Made by a program: the position numbers and the translations under genes. 64,000 bases of DNA, from NCBI GenBank assembly GCA_965276825.1, contig OZ255630.1, positions 372,001-436,000 of the forward strand, read 5' to 3'. The notes under the pieces were generated by a model. It made no database searches. It saw only the letters and a program-made list of their open reading frames with translations, and was not told where the DNA came from. Below, in pieces: positions 7,947 through 16,934 of the stretch (positions within the stretch are counted from its first letter, which is position 1; every line of letters starts with the position of its first letter). This DNA is from G965276765 sp965276825 (GTDB taxonomy: Bacteria > Actinomycetota > Acidimicrobiia > Acidimicrobiales > Palsa-688).

Positions 7947-8161
7947 GCTGCATGCCCGCACCCCGGACCCATTCGATCGGCGAAGTGGCCGAGGCGCTCG
8001 GCTACAGCGTCGCTGCGCTCAGCCGCCACCGGATCGATGACCGGATCGTGTTCGACGACGGCGCCGAGCTCCGCATCATCCGCCTCGGCCGGCGCATGCG
8101 GATCCCCGCCGTCGAGCTCGACCGGCTCCTCGGCGAGGAAGCATGTCCAGAGCCGGGCTGA
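7943..8161 (+). CDS. Small helix-turn-helix DNA-binding protein
   Basis: A 72-residue protein with a MerR/excisionase-like fold: THSIGEVAEALGYSVAALSRHR forms the helix-turn-helix, and LRIIRLGRRMRIPAVELDRLLG forms the wing and final helix. The ATG overlaps the stop of the preceding interrupted gene (ATGA), so the two are probably translated together. It is likely a small regulator or recombination directionality factor of the element. Confidence 0.75.
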   Translation: MSCMPAPRTHSIGEVAEALGYSVAALSRHRIDDRIVFDDGAELRIIRLGRRMRIPAVELDRLLGEEACPEPG

Positions 8162-8326
8162 CCTCGCTCTCGGTTACCCCTCGTGGGGACTGCCGAGAGG
8201 AGTTCGGCCGGCCCCGCCTGCCCAGTCGGAGAACCGAGGGATCTCTTCTCCGGGAAGCGGAAGGCGGTGATCGCATGACCATTCGAGCCGTCGCTGCCGT
8301 AACGGGGGCTCAGCGACGGAAGCGTC

Positions 8327-8851
8327 CTAGCGACGTTGGTCGGGCGGGACCGGGACGATCACGGCCGAAGCGAGTCGCGCAGCGGCCCGCTCGGCCTGGT
8401 CGACCTCGACCTCGATCGAGCCGATCTGGATCATCGTCGACCGCACCTGCGGCTGGCTGAAGGTGTGTCCCTCCATCCAGCCGTAGCCCAGCAGGTAGGC
8501 GTCGAAGTGCTCGATCAGATTGCGGGCCACGCCTGCCCGGCTCAGGACGTCGTCGAGCTCGTCGAGGGCGCCGACGATCTCGGCCCGCTTGTGGTCGCTC
8601 GTCGTCAGGTCTCGGGCCATCTCGGCCGCCCGGACGGTCTGCTTCAACGCCATGATGAGCAGCCGCTGGTCCGCCTGGTACTCCGGGCTCGTCTGCAGGC
8701 TCTCACGCAGCCGGTCCGCCATGGCGACCACGGCGGACGCCCACAAATAGGCCTCACCCTCGGCCCGCTGAACAGCGACCAGCCGTGCTGGCGGCGTCAG
8801 CCGGGCAATCGCCTTCGCCCGAGCCAGCTGCGATCGGTTTGGCCGAGCCAT
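8327..8851 (-). CDS. Hypothetical helical protein
   Basis: I do not recognise this 174-residue protein. It is mostly alpha-helical: an Arg/Lys-rich N-terminus (MARPNRSQLARAKAIARL), then long helices with LWASAVVAMADRLRESLQ and a middle part around EIVGALDELDDVLSRAGVARN. The C-terminal part is SIEVEVDQAERAAARLASA. ATG 8851 is preferred to an upstream in-frame start because it begins the charged helix. It lies downstream of whiB on the same strand and may be co-transcribed with it. Confidence 0.6.
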   Translation of the reverse strand: MARPNRSQLARAKAIARLTPPARLVAVQRAEGEAYLWASAVVAMADRLRESLQTSPEYQADQRLLIMALKQTVRAAEMARDLTTSDHKRAEIVGALDELDDVLSRAGVARNLIEHFDAYLLGYGWMEGHTFSQPQVRSTMIQIGSIEVEVDQAERAAARLASAVIVPVPPDQRR

Positions 8852-8883
8852 CAGGTCCCCAGTATCGCCGCAGGGGGCCCCTC

Positions 8884-9207
8884 TCACGCTGCCCGGCTGA
8901 GACGCCGCTGGAGCTCACTTAGGCCGCCCCATAGGCCTTTCAGCTCGGGGCCCTGCGCCAGCGCCCACGCCCGGCACTCCTCGACCACCAGGCAGCCCCG
9001 GCACACCTCCAGGGCCGGGCCGCAGTCTTGACCGCGCGCCGGGAACCACGTCAGTTCGGGATGCTCCCGGCAGGCAGCGTCGGCCTGCCACGCCGGCCGG
9101 GCGGACATGAGGTCGAACACGCCGCCGATGTCGGACATCTCGTCGCCGAGCTGGCCGGCCCGGGCCAGGTCAGCCACGGCCACCGACCCCCAGATCGGCC
9201 GGTTCAC
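8884..9207 (-). CDS. WhiB-family iron-sulfur transcription factor
   Basis: The 107-residue protein carries the WhiB signature. Four cysteines lie in the order C (AACREHP), C-x2-C (EVCRGCLV) and C (EECRAWAL), with one further Cys in GQDCGPA, and they are followed by the GLWGGLSE turn. WhiB proteins bind a 4Fe-4S cluster and contact the primary sigma factor to redirect transcription. In actinophages they have been linked to control of lysogeny and superinfection. The GTG start at 9207 was taken; an ATG at about residue 24 would also keep the domain. The IS256 element begins 24 bases upstream, so its native promoter may be cut off. Confidence 0.85.
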   Translation of the reverse strand: MNRPIWGSVAVADLARAGQLGDEMSDIGGVFDLMSARPAWQADAACREHPELTWFPARGQDCGPALEVCRGCLVVEECRAWALAQGPELKGLWGGLSELQRRLSRAA

Positions 9208-9222
9208 TACGGTCTGCTCCTG

Positions 9223-9230
9223 GTGCTAGG
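9223..9230. repeat. Target-site duplication, left of IS256-type element
   Basis: The octamer GTGCTAGG is repeated at 10636-10643 directly outside the two inverted ends of the insertion sequence. Eight bases is the usual duplication for the IS256 family. Confidence 0.75.
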
Positions 9231-10635
9231 GATCGTGTCCCTTGTAGTGGTGTAGCTGGCGGGTCCCCCTGATGGGTGGGCCACCGGCGTGAAGCTCGTC
9301 GTGTTCCTGCAAGAACACACGAAGGAGACCACGCCGGTGACCCTCACCGATTCTGACCTGTCCACCTTGCTCGCGGCTGTGAAGGCCGGCGAGATGACTG
9401 ACACTGTCCGCACCAGCCTGGCCTGGGTGCTCCAGCAGTTGATCGAGGCCGAGCTCACCGCGACGATCGGCGCCGCCCCTGGCGAGCACTCATCGGCTCG
9501 GACCGCGTTGCGTAACGGGCATCGCCCGAAGCTGATCTCGACCGCCGCGGGCGACATCGCCGTCGACATCCCGAAGTTGCGGACGGGCAGTTTCTTCCCG
9601 GCCATCCTGGAACGCCGCCGGAGGATCGACCGGGCCTTGTTCGCGGTGGTGATGGAAGCCTGGGTGCACGGGGTGTCGACCCGCAAGGTCGACGACTTGG
9701 TCAAAGCGCTCGGCGCCGCGTCGGGGATCTCGAAGTCGGAGGTGTCACGGATCTGTGCCGAGCTGGACGTCGATCTGGAGGCGTTCCGGACCCGCCGTCT
9801 CGACGGCGCCTTCCCGTACGTGTTCGCGGATGCCACCTACGTCAAGGCCCGGGTCGGCGGCCGGGTGGTGTCGCGGGCGGTGGTGGTCGCCACCGGGGTC
9901 ACCGCCACCGGCGACCGCGAAGTGCTCGGTGTCGACGTCGGCGACAGCGAAGACGGCGCCTTTTGGACCGGGTTCTTCCGGTCGCTGCGCGCTCGGGGAC
10001 TGTCCGGGGTGCAGTTGGTGATCTCCGACCACCACCTCGGCTTGAAAGCCGCCATCGCCGCCGTGTTCGTCGGGGCCGGCTGGCAGCGCTGCCGGGTGCA
10101 CTTCATGCGCAACGTGCTCTCTAGGGTCCCGAAAGCCTCCGCCGAGATGGTCGCGGCATCGATCCGGACCGTGTTCGCCCAGCCCGACGCCGCCCATGTC
10201 CGTTCCCAGCTGACCGAGATCGCCGGCATGCTCCGACCCCAGTTCCCCGACGTGGCCGCCATGCTCGCCGACGCCTCCGAAGACGTCCTCGCGTTCACGC
10301 ACTTCCCGGTCGCCCACTGGCGGAAGATCTGGTCGACCAACCCCCTCGAGCGGCTCAACGCCGAGATCAAACGGCGAACCAATGTCGTCGGGATCTTCCC
10401 CAACGACCCCAGCGTGCTTCGGCTGATCACCGCAGTCGTCGTCGAAGCCCACGACGAATGGCAAGTAGCCGAACGGCGCTACCTGTCCGAAGAGTCCATG
10501 GCCAAGCTCCACACCACCCCCGCCCCGACCATCGAAGAGGCGCCCCTGGCCGTCACCGCCTGAGATACTCGAACAACCACGCCGAGCATTTCACGCCGGC
10601 CAACGTCGAGCTACACCACAACACGGGACGTCAAC
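9231..10635 (+). mobile_element. IS256-family insertion sequence
   Basis: The 1405-base element carries one transposase gene. Its two ends are imperfect inverted repeats sharing GTCCC and then TGT.GTGGTGTAGCT at equal distance from each tip, and are followed inside by a second shared block CCGGCGTGAA. An 8-bp direct duplication flanks it. It sits between whiB and the start codon of the gene at 10636. The intact transposase and good duplication indicate a recent insertion relative to the element. Confidence 0.85.
9337..10563 (+). CDS. IS256-family (mutator-type) transposase
   Basis: A 408-residue DDE transposase of the IS256/MULE class. It contains the conserved N-terminal block with RTALRNGHRPK, the first catalytic Asp in YVFADATYVKARV, and the second Asp in LVISDHHLGLKAAI. 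The family signature AGWQRCRVHFMRNVLS follows, with the Glu in NPLERLNAEIKRRTNVVGIFPN. The length is normal for the family and there is no frameshift. GTG 9337 was chosen as the start because it gives the usual N-terminus; upstream sequence belongs to the terminal repeat. It should be able to move the IS unless regulated. Confidence 0.93.
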   Translation: MTLTDSDLSTLLAAVKAGEMTDTVRTSLAWVLQQLIEAELTATIGAAPGEHSSARTALRNGHRPKLISTAAGDIAVDIPKLRTGSFFPAILERRRRIDRALFAVVMEAWVHGVSTRKVDDLVKALGAASGISKSEVSRICAELDVDLEAFRTRRLDGAFPYVFADATYVKARVGGRVVSRAVVVATGVTATGDREVLGVDVGDSEDGAFWTGFFRSLRARGLSGVQLVISDHHLGLKAAIAAVFVGAGWQRCRVHFMRNVLSRVPKASAEMVAASIRTVFAQPDAAHVRSQLTEIAGMLRPQFPDVAAMLADASEDVLAFTHFPVAHWRKIWSTNPLERLNAEIKRRTNVVGIFPNDPSVLRLITAVVVEAHDEWQVAERRYLSEESMAKLHTTPAPTIEEAPLAVTA

Positions 10636-10643
10636 GTGCTAGG
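10636..10643. repeat. Target-site duplication, right of IS256-type element; contains a start codon
   Basis: This copy of GTGCTAGG begins with the GTG start of the following gene, so the insertion retained the coding start but replaced everything upstream of it. Confidence 0.7.
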
Positions 10644-11115
10644 GAACGTAGCTTCGGTTGGCGTAGGCCTGGGAGGCGTTGCTCTCGGAGTCGGTGGGAC
10701 GCTGTTTTCGACCTTCCTGAAAGGCCGCGGAGATCGGAGTCTGGATGTCGAGCGGCGCGTCCAGCTGCGTCGAGAGGACACCTACCCTCAGCTTGCTGCG
10801 CTCGCCAACTGGACCTTGCGCTATGCCGATCCGACCAAGCGAGACGGTGCCGGCTCGAACCCGCCAGGTATCGCCACTGCAGCCGACACCTATGGACTCG
10901 AAGGTCTCGTCCTCGCGCACGGCAGCACTGAAGTGGTGACGCACCTTCACAGCCTCCTCCTCGCCCGAGATCGCCTCGTTGCTGCCCTCGGACCGCCAAC
11001 GAAGATCGCCGAGATCTCCTCCGCAGAAGCCGAGGTGACTCGCCACGCCCGCGACCTAGTAGCGGCCATGCGCACAGATCTCGGAATGCCACCCTTGCCC
11101 GACGGGGTCCTGTAG
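10636..11115 (+). CDS. Small membrane-anchored hypothetical protein
   Basis: The 159-residue product starts with one Gly-rich hydrophobic helix (VASVGVGLGGVALGVGGTLFSTFL), followed by a soluble helical domain with RRVQLRREDTYPQLAALANWTLRYADP and a C-terminal helix with SAEAEVTRHARDLVAAMRTDL. I do not recognise the family. The GTG start lies inside the duplicated target of the IS256 insertion, so its ribosome-binding site and promoter are now IS sequence and expression may be lost or altered. It converges on the minus-strand operon, ending nine bases from the next stop. Confidence 0.6.
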   Translation: MLGNVASVGVGLGGVALGVGGTLFSTFLKGRGDRSLDVERRVQLRREDTYPQLAALANWTLRYADPTKRDGAGSNPPGIATAADTYGLEGLVLAHGSTEVVTHLHSLLLARDRLVAALGPPTKIAEISSAEAEVTRHARDLVAAMRTDLGMPPLPDGVL

Positions 11116-11123
11116 GCAGCAGG

Positions 11124-11381
11124 TCAGCCACGCCGGACGGACCGCACGTCGACGTCGTGCTCGGCGCACCAGGCCTGAAGCGCCCTCTGCTGCCGGCAGG
11201 ACGCCGTGTACCGCCGCCAGACCGGGTCGTCGGAGTGCTTGGCCCACTGGGGGTCGTCCGGGTGGAGCGGGCCAGCCCACAGGCTCACCCAGTCGTCGAG
11301 GTCCAGACCGTCGTCGCTGCGCGACTCGGCGGGCAGGTCGTCCCAGGTGACGCCGCCGCTCCGGTCGCGCCGGCGGGCCAT
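11124..11381 (-). CDS. Small Trp-rich hypothetical protein (last gene of element operon)
   Basis: An 85-residue protein with many tryptophans (VTWDD, DDWVSLWAGP, DDPQWAKHS, PVWRRYTASC, LQAWCAEHDVDVRS). The ATG at 11381 overlaps the stop of the upstream gene as ATGA. Its C-terminal pattern Ala/Trp-x-x-(Asp/Glu)-His-(Gly/Asp)-Val-x-x-Ser resembles the end of the upstream gene (DAWADEHGVRRSDV), so the two may be diverged paralogues. Function is unknown. Confidence 0.6.
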   Translation of the reverse strand: MARRRDRSGGVTWDDLPAESRSDDGLDLDDWVSLWAGPLHPDDPQWAKHSDDPVWRRYTASCRQQRALQAWCAEHDVDVRSVRRG

Positions 11382-11638
11382 CACGCCTCACCCCGCTCGC
11401 CGAAGGTCCGCTGTCCGAACCACTCCGGGCGGACCCAGTGGACCACGTCGGAGCGCCTGACGCCGTGCTCGTCCGCCCAGGCGTCCCGTGCGCTCATCTG
11501 GCGGATCATCGCCCCGTACCGTCGCATGACCGAATCCGGGTCGTCCTCCGGGCTCGCCCACACGTCGAGCAGGGCCGGGTGAAGTGTCGCCGGCAGGTCC
11601 TCGACGCCGAGCGTGGACCGTTCACGCAGCCGGGCCAT
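11381..11638 (-). CDS. Small hypothetical protein, paralogue-like to the next gene
   Basis: An 85-residue protein with LPATLHPALLDVWASPEDDPDSVMRRYGAM and a C-terminal DAWADEHGVRRSDVVHWVRPEWFG. The shared layout with the following gene (Asp/Pro-rich middle, Arg-Arg-Tyr helix, Trp-x-x-Glu-His-x-Val end) suggests duplication. Its ATG lies inside the last 17 bases of the small-terminase-like gene, so it is probably translationally coupled. Small proteins beside terminase genes are often HNH or head-completion proteins, but no such motif is visible here. Confidence 0.6.
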   Translation of the reverse strand: MARLRERSTLGVEDLPATLHPALLDVWASPEDDPDSVMRRYGAMIRQMSARDAWADEHGVRRSDVVHWVRPEWFGQRTFGERGEA

Positions 11639-12014
11639 TGCGCCTCACCTTCCTCTGCTCTGCCGTCCTCGACCATCTCGAGTTGGCCGCACGCCGGGCC
11701 CGCTGCGACCTGGCCGACATCGGCCGGTCGTCCTCGTCGGGCAAGTTGAGCTGGCCGAGCAGCCTGGCCAGCACCGTCCGACCCTGGCGGGCCTCGACGA
11801 TCAGGCCGTTCACGACCGGCTGCCCGGCGACGCCCTTCACCTCCAGCGGCGAGTCGACCAGGGCCGCCTCGAGCCGCTCGACCATGTCGGCCTGGCGGGC
11901 TGCCGCCTCGAGGAGCAGGAGCTCCCGCTGGTCGAGCTCGTAGTCGCCGGCGATCCTCCGCCACAGCCGCTTCCCGGCCGCGCCGAGGCCCTTCGGGACC
12001 GTCTGGGAGGCCAT
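11622..12014 (-). CDS. Phage terminase small-subunit-like protein
   Basis: The 130-residue product resembles actinophage P27-type small terminase proteins. An N-terminal helix GLGAAGKRLWRRIAGDYEL is followed by DQRELLLLEAAARQADMVERLEAAL, then VKGVAGQPVVNGLIVEARQGRTVLARLLGQLNLPDE, and a basic tail. The pattern of two helices, then NGLI(x)E and the L(x)LP(D) segment, is typical. Small terminases recognise packaging sites on DNA. No large terminase is visible, so packaging would need a partner from a helper phage. In phage satellites a private small subunit redirects packaging; that role here is inference. Confidence 0.7.
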   Translation of the reverse strand: MASQTVPKGLGAAGKRLWRRIAGDYELDQRELLLLEAAARQADMVERLEAALVDSPLEVKGVAGQPVVNGLIVEARQGRTVLARLLGQLNLPDEDDRPMSARSQRARRAANSRWSRTAEQRKVRRNGPAA

Positions 12015-12277
12015 CAGACGGCCCCTGACATCGAACCTGGGGCATTGCAGCCGGCCTGCGCGCCAGTACCTGTCGGTCGATGTGGCCAGCTCCAGGGGGT
12101 TGTACCGGGGGTCGTCCTCACACGGTCACTCGTGATCCGGTGGTTGGTCGAGGGTTTGTCTCCGGGGGGCGTCCGTCCTTGCGGGCGCCGTTGGCTCGGT
12201 TGACGCCGGCCGGGCGATCGGCGCAGGACGGCATGCGGCGGGAAAGGGCGCCGGGCCCCCCGGGAGATCGCGGTCAT
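12014..12277 (-). CDS. Basic 87-residue protein coupled to tape measure and terminase genes
   Basis: This small frame has no recognisable homology; it is Arg/Pro/Ser-rich (MTAISRGARRPFPPHAVLRR at the N-terminus). Support is positional. Its ATG overlaps the stop of the tape measure gene (ATGA), and its stop overlaps the ATG of the small-terminase gene (ATGA), filling exactly the gap between them. Elsewhere in the operon the same overlaps mark real genes. The composition also resembles GC-rich shadow translation, so it could simply be a coupling device that passes ribosomes to the next gene. Confidence 0.45.
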   Translation of the reverse strand: MTAISRGARRPFPPHAVLRRSPGRRQPSQRRPQGRTPPGDKPSTNHRITSDRVRTTPGTTPWSWPHRPTGTGAQAGCNAPGSMSGAV

Positions 12278-15200
12278 CCGGCGGCCTGCCATTCGCGGAC
12301 GAAGTCGGCCTGGGATTGGTCGAGCTGCCGGCCGACGAGGCTGGTGACCTGCTTCTCGTCGAGGCCCTGCAGGTTGTGCAGGGTGATCTGCGGGGCGAAC
12401 GCCGGCGCGGCGATCGCCGTCCCGACGAGCGTCGGTGCCAGGGTGGCAACTCGGGCGTTGAGCTTCGACGCCGAGGACGTGACGTCGGCGACGAGCTGGT
12501 CGGTGGCCGACGCGGCCAGATGGGCGCTCGACGTGATCCCGAGGGCGAGGCCGGCCGCGACGTTGGAGCCGATCTCGGCGAACACGGTAGACGGCGAGTG
12601 GATGCCGAGGGCCCGCTCGATCGACGCCTTCATACTGCCGGCCAGGGACAGCAGCTCGCTGTAGACCTTGGGCTTGTTGTCGGCCAGGCCCTTCACGAGC
12701 CCGTTGATCGTGTCGGAGCCGACCAGGGAGAACAGGGCCGACGCGCCGGCCTTCCCGATACCCATGGCGTCGTTGATCGCGGAGCGCATGTCGGTGGCCA
12801 GCTGACGGAGCCGGGCGGTGACCGCGGTCTTCTGCTTGTCCAGGCCGGCGATGATCCCGGTCACCTCGCCCTCCCCGACGGTCTTGCCGTTGAGTGTGGC
12901 GGCCGCCGACAACGTCCCGACGCTGGTAGCGGTCGAGTCGATGCTGCCCTGCAAGGCGTCGGCCAGGTTGACCTCGCTCTTCCCGCCGGCGAGGAGTGCT
13001 TGGGCGGTGGCCAGCCCGGCGGCCGGGCCCGCGGTGACGAGCTGGCCGAGGATCTCGACGGACAGGCCCATCCGCTTCAGTGACGTCAAGACCGTTCGGT
13101 AAGTCTGGAGCTGAGCGAGGGAAGCCTGGAGGTTGGCGATCACCCCGGCCGGGGTGGTGGCCGCGGTGAGCGGCGCGACGGTGGTCGCCGCGGTGAGCTG
13201 GGCGGTCGCGTCGTTGGCCTGGGCTTGGAGGGCGTCGACGAGGTCGACCTCGCTCTTCCCACCGGCGACGAGCGCCTGGGCGGTGGACAGGCCGGACGTG
13301 GCGCCGGCGGTGACGAGCTGCTGCAGGACGCCTGTGTCGAGACCCCAGCTCTTCAGCTGCAGCAGCAGCGTCCGGTACTGCTGCAGGTTGGCGACCGCCT
13401 GGGAGAGGGCGGCGTTGATCGACCCGGTCGTGACGCTGGTGTCGGTGCTCGCCGTGCCGCCAGGAGGGGTCGGGGTGACGCTGGCCACGGTCGCCCCGAC
13501 CTGCAGGACGCTCGCCGACGTCGCCGCCGCCGCCGGGGTCGCGGCTGCCGGGATGACCGAGTACTTGCCCTCCAGGCTGGACGCGTCCGACGCGACCTGC
13601 TGTTGGATCGCGGCGAGGGCCTTCTGAGCGGCCGCCAGACGGGTGGTGATCCCGCCGAGGGAGTTGGCAGCCGTCGAGGAGAGCCGGTCGAAGCTGGCCG
13701 CGTACCGGTCGATCGTCTGGTCGAGGACGGTTCCGGCGAAGCTCTTGTCGATCGCCGTCTTGGCCGACGTGACGTAGGTCCCGAGGGACGTGACCTGCTT
13801 GCCGAGCCCGGTCGTCAACGACGCTGCTGCGCCGGCGAGCGTCTTGTCGAGACTGTCGATCATCGACTTGAGCGCCGACACCGACAGCGGGCCGGCCTTG
13901 AGCAGCTCGGCCACGATCGACGACGGGAGACGCCCGGCGATGTCGAGGATCGTCGACGCCGGCACCGACGCGGACAGCCGCGAGAAGAGGCTCCGGAGCT
14001 GGCTGACGGTGAGCGGGCCGGCCTTGTCGATCTGGTCGCCGATCGCCGCGGGGAGGCTGCCGGCGATCTCCGCGATGACCGACGCCGGCAGCAGAGCGCC
14101 GGCCTTCATCTTCGCGGTGAGCGCGTTGATGATGTTGTTCCCGCTGTTCGCCGCCTCGGTCTGCATGGCGGTGACCAAGCTGACCACGGCGGCCACCCCG
14201 GCCGGCGTGAGATGGGCCGGCGCGCCCGCGGTGATCCCGCTGGCGAAGCCCTGCATGACGAAGCTGCCGATCTGCGCGAAGACCGTCGACGGCGAGTGGA
14301 TCCCGAGGAGGCCCTTGGCCGCTCCGACGACACCGCTGACGGCGTGGCTGACCGCCGACGCGGCCGACGACGCGGCCTGCTCGATGCCCTGGGCGAGCCC
14401 GTCGATCAGGGCCGCTCCGGCGCCGACGAGCAGGCCGCCGAGGTTTCCGACCTCGCCGAGGATCCGGCCGGGCAGCGACGCGAAGAACGACCAGACGGCG
14501 CCGGCGCCGGCGGTGATCCCGTGGGCCAGCCCGGCGATGACCTGGCCGCCGAAGGAAGTAATGCTCCCGACGAGCCCGGCCACGGCCGACAGGACCCGGC
14601 CGGGCAGGGCTGCCATGAACCTGACGACTGCAGCGACGCCGGTCGAGACCGTCGAGCTGATCGCCGCCCACGCCCCGGTGAAGACGGATCTGATGGCATT
14701 CCACGCCGAGGTGACCGTCCCCCGGATCGTGCCCCAGGCGGCGGACAGGGCCGTTTCGACACCATCGACGGCGCCGGTGACGATGGTCTGGATCGTGTTC
14801 CACACGGTGCGGAACACACCTTCGATGGCCCCCCATGCGGAGGTGACGTCAGCCCTGATGGTCGTCCAGTGCTGGATGAGCAGGCCGGGGAGCAGCCCGA
14901 CACCGCCGGTGAACACGCCGAGGATCAGCGGCCACCACGCCTTGAAGAACCCTTCGATCTCGCCCCACACCGTCTTGACGGTGGCGAAGATCGTGTTCCA
15001 CGCGGCGGCGAGCGCGTTGATCACGTCAGCGGCGGCGGTCTTGAGGAACGAGAAGACGTCGGCGACGATCGCCCGGAACGTCGCCGAGTTCTGGTAGGCG
15101 ACGACGAGAGCTGCGGCCAGGGCCGCGAGTGCGACCACAACGATGACGATCGGGTTGAGGTCGAGCACGGCGTTGAGGAGGGCCTGGGCGGCGGCGAACA

Positions 15201-16934
15201 CCTTGGTGGCGACGCCGACGACGGCCATCGCCACCTTGTAGGCCTCGAAGGCGGCGACGGCGATCGCCACGTCTGCTCCGACCGTGCCGAAGACGCCCTT
15301 CAGGTCGAGGAGGGCGTTGGCGACGCCGATCACCGGCGGGAGCACCCGGGTGAGGGCGCCGGCGAGACCCCCGGCCACCAGCGCGATGAGCGGGGCGAGC
15401 GGGACGAGGGCCTCGGCGAGGGACCGGGTCAGGGAGGCGAGGGACGGGGTGAGCGCAACGAGGACCTTCCCGAGGCCACCGGCGAGCGCCTGGACCAGGA
15501 TGCCGATCGCCGGCAGGAGCGGGCCCACCGCGTGGAGCATGGCTGCGAGGGCGCCGGAGATGGCGTCGAGGAGGGGCCCGGCGTTGGTCACGATGATCTT
15601 GGCCAGGGCGTCGACGATGCGCAGCAGCGGTGCCGCGAGCGGCTCGGCGGCGTGCAGCAGCTCGAGGGCGGCCTTGCCCACGTCCTTGAGCAGGGCGCCG
15701 ACGAGCGGCCCGAGGGTCGTCAGGGAGCGGGCCAGGCTGGCGAAGGGGGCGTTGAGCGACGCGGCGAGGGCGGGGAGCTGCGGGCCGAGGTTGGTGAGGA
15801 ACCGGTTCATCAGGGTGGTGAGCGGGGTGAGCGCCTTGAACAGGTTCAGCACGGCGGGGATGGCGCCGGCGACGACCGAGCCGATCGCGCCGATCGACTG
15901 CTTGGCCTGAACGCCGAGGTCGGCGAAGCCCTGCTTGACCGCCGGCGACTTGAAGACGTCGGTCAGGTGGCCGACGAAGCCCTGCAAGGACGTGCCGACG
16001 TTCCGGATGACCGGCCCGAAGTCGCCCATCGCCGCCCGAGCCGTCCCGAGCGCCTTCGTGAACAGCGGCAGGATGACCGGATCGAAGGACTGGGTCCACG
16101 TCTGGTACTGGTCCTTGAAGTCGCTGAACCCCCGGGCGGCAGCCCGCTCGGCCGGTGTCAGCTGCTGCATGGCCAGGTTCAGGGCGACGAGCGCCGACTT
16201 CGCCCTCGTCGAGCCGGCGCCGGCCGCCTTACCGCGTTGGTGTAGGTCTGCTGGGCGGTCGCCGCGGTGGAGATCGAGGAGATGACCGGCTTCGCGGCGA
16301 GCGCGAAGATCCCGAGGCCGGACGCCGCAGTGGCGAACGATCCGGCCAGGCCGAGCCCGACCGCCGCTCCGACCTGGCCGACACCGAGCAACGCCGGCGA
16401 CAGGCCAGCGATGGCCGCCTTCAGCACGCCGAGACCGCCGCCGCCGCTGTTGTTGGCCGCGTTGTTGAAGCCGTTCGAGAAGTCGCGGCCGGCCCGGTCG
16501 CCTGCCGCGCCCGCACCGCCCGCATCAGCCTCGAGCTTCTTGGCCAGGTCGGTGTGGGCGACCTGCTCCTCGAGCGCCGCCCGGTAGGCCTCGCCGGCCT
16601 TGGTGCCAGCCTCGGCGCCGGCCCTCGTCGACCCGGCACCGACCTCCCGGTCGAGCTCGTCGCCGGCCCCGGCAGCACGCGCCTCGAGGGCGTCCTTGAA
16701 GGAGGTGCCGTACTCGCTTCCGGCCTCGCTGCCACCAGACGCGACGACTCCCTTGGCCGGGTCGGCGCCGGCCGCGCGAGCCTCGAGGGCGTCGCGGAAC
16801 CGCGTGGCGTACCGGTCGCCGGCCTCGGCGCCGGCCGCGTCGATCTGGGCGGAGGTCTGGGCTTGGAGGGCCGCGCCGAACCCGCGAGCCGACGGCAAGA
16901 CGGACAAATACGCCACGCCAATTTCAGTGGCCAT
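12274..16934 (-). pseudogene. Phage tail tape measure protein, frameshifted near 16230
   Basis: The N-terminal frame (from ATG 16934) gives MATEIGVAYLSVLPSARGFG, typical of actinophage tape measure proteins, then Ala/Gly-rich helices to QQTYTNAV. It then runs into a stop about 60 bases later. The rest (1298 residues to 12274) continues in another frame from about 16230, with KSALVALNLAMQQLTPAE, many long hydrophobic and amphipathic helices, and two copies of GIHSPSTVFA. One backward slip in the bases GCGGTAAGG would join the two. Joined length is about 1550 residues. Tape measure proteins set phage tail length and help DNA entry. No tail tube or baseplate gene is nearby. Confidence 0.8.

Noticed and set aside
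13225..16245. A 1006-codon plus-strand frame antisense to the tape measure gene
   Set aside because: It is Arg/Gly/Glu/Asp-rich with no domain pattern, a typical GC-rich shadow, and it ends where the real minus-strand gene continues.
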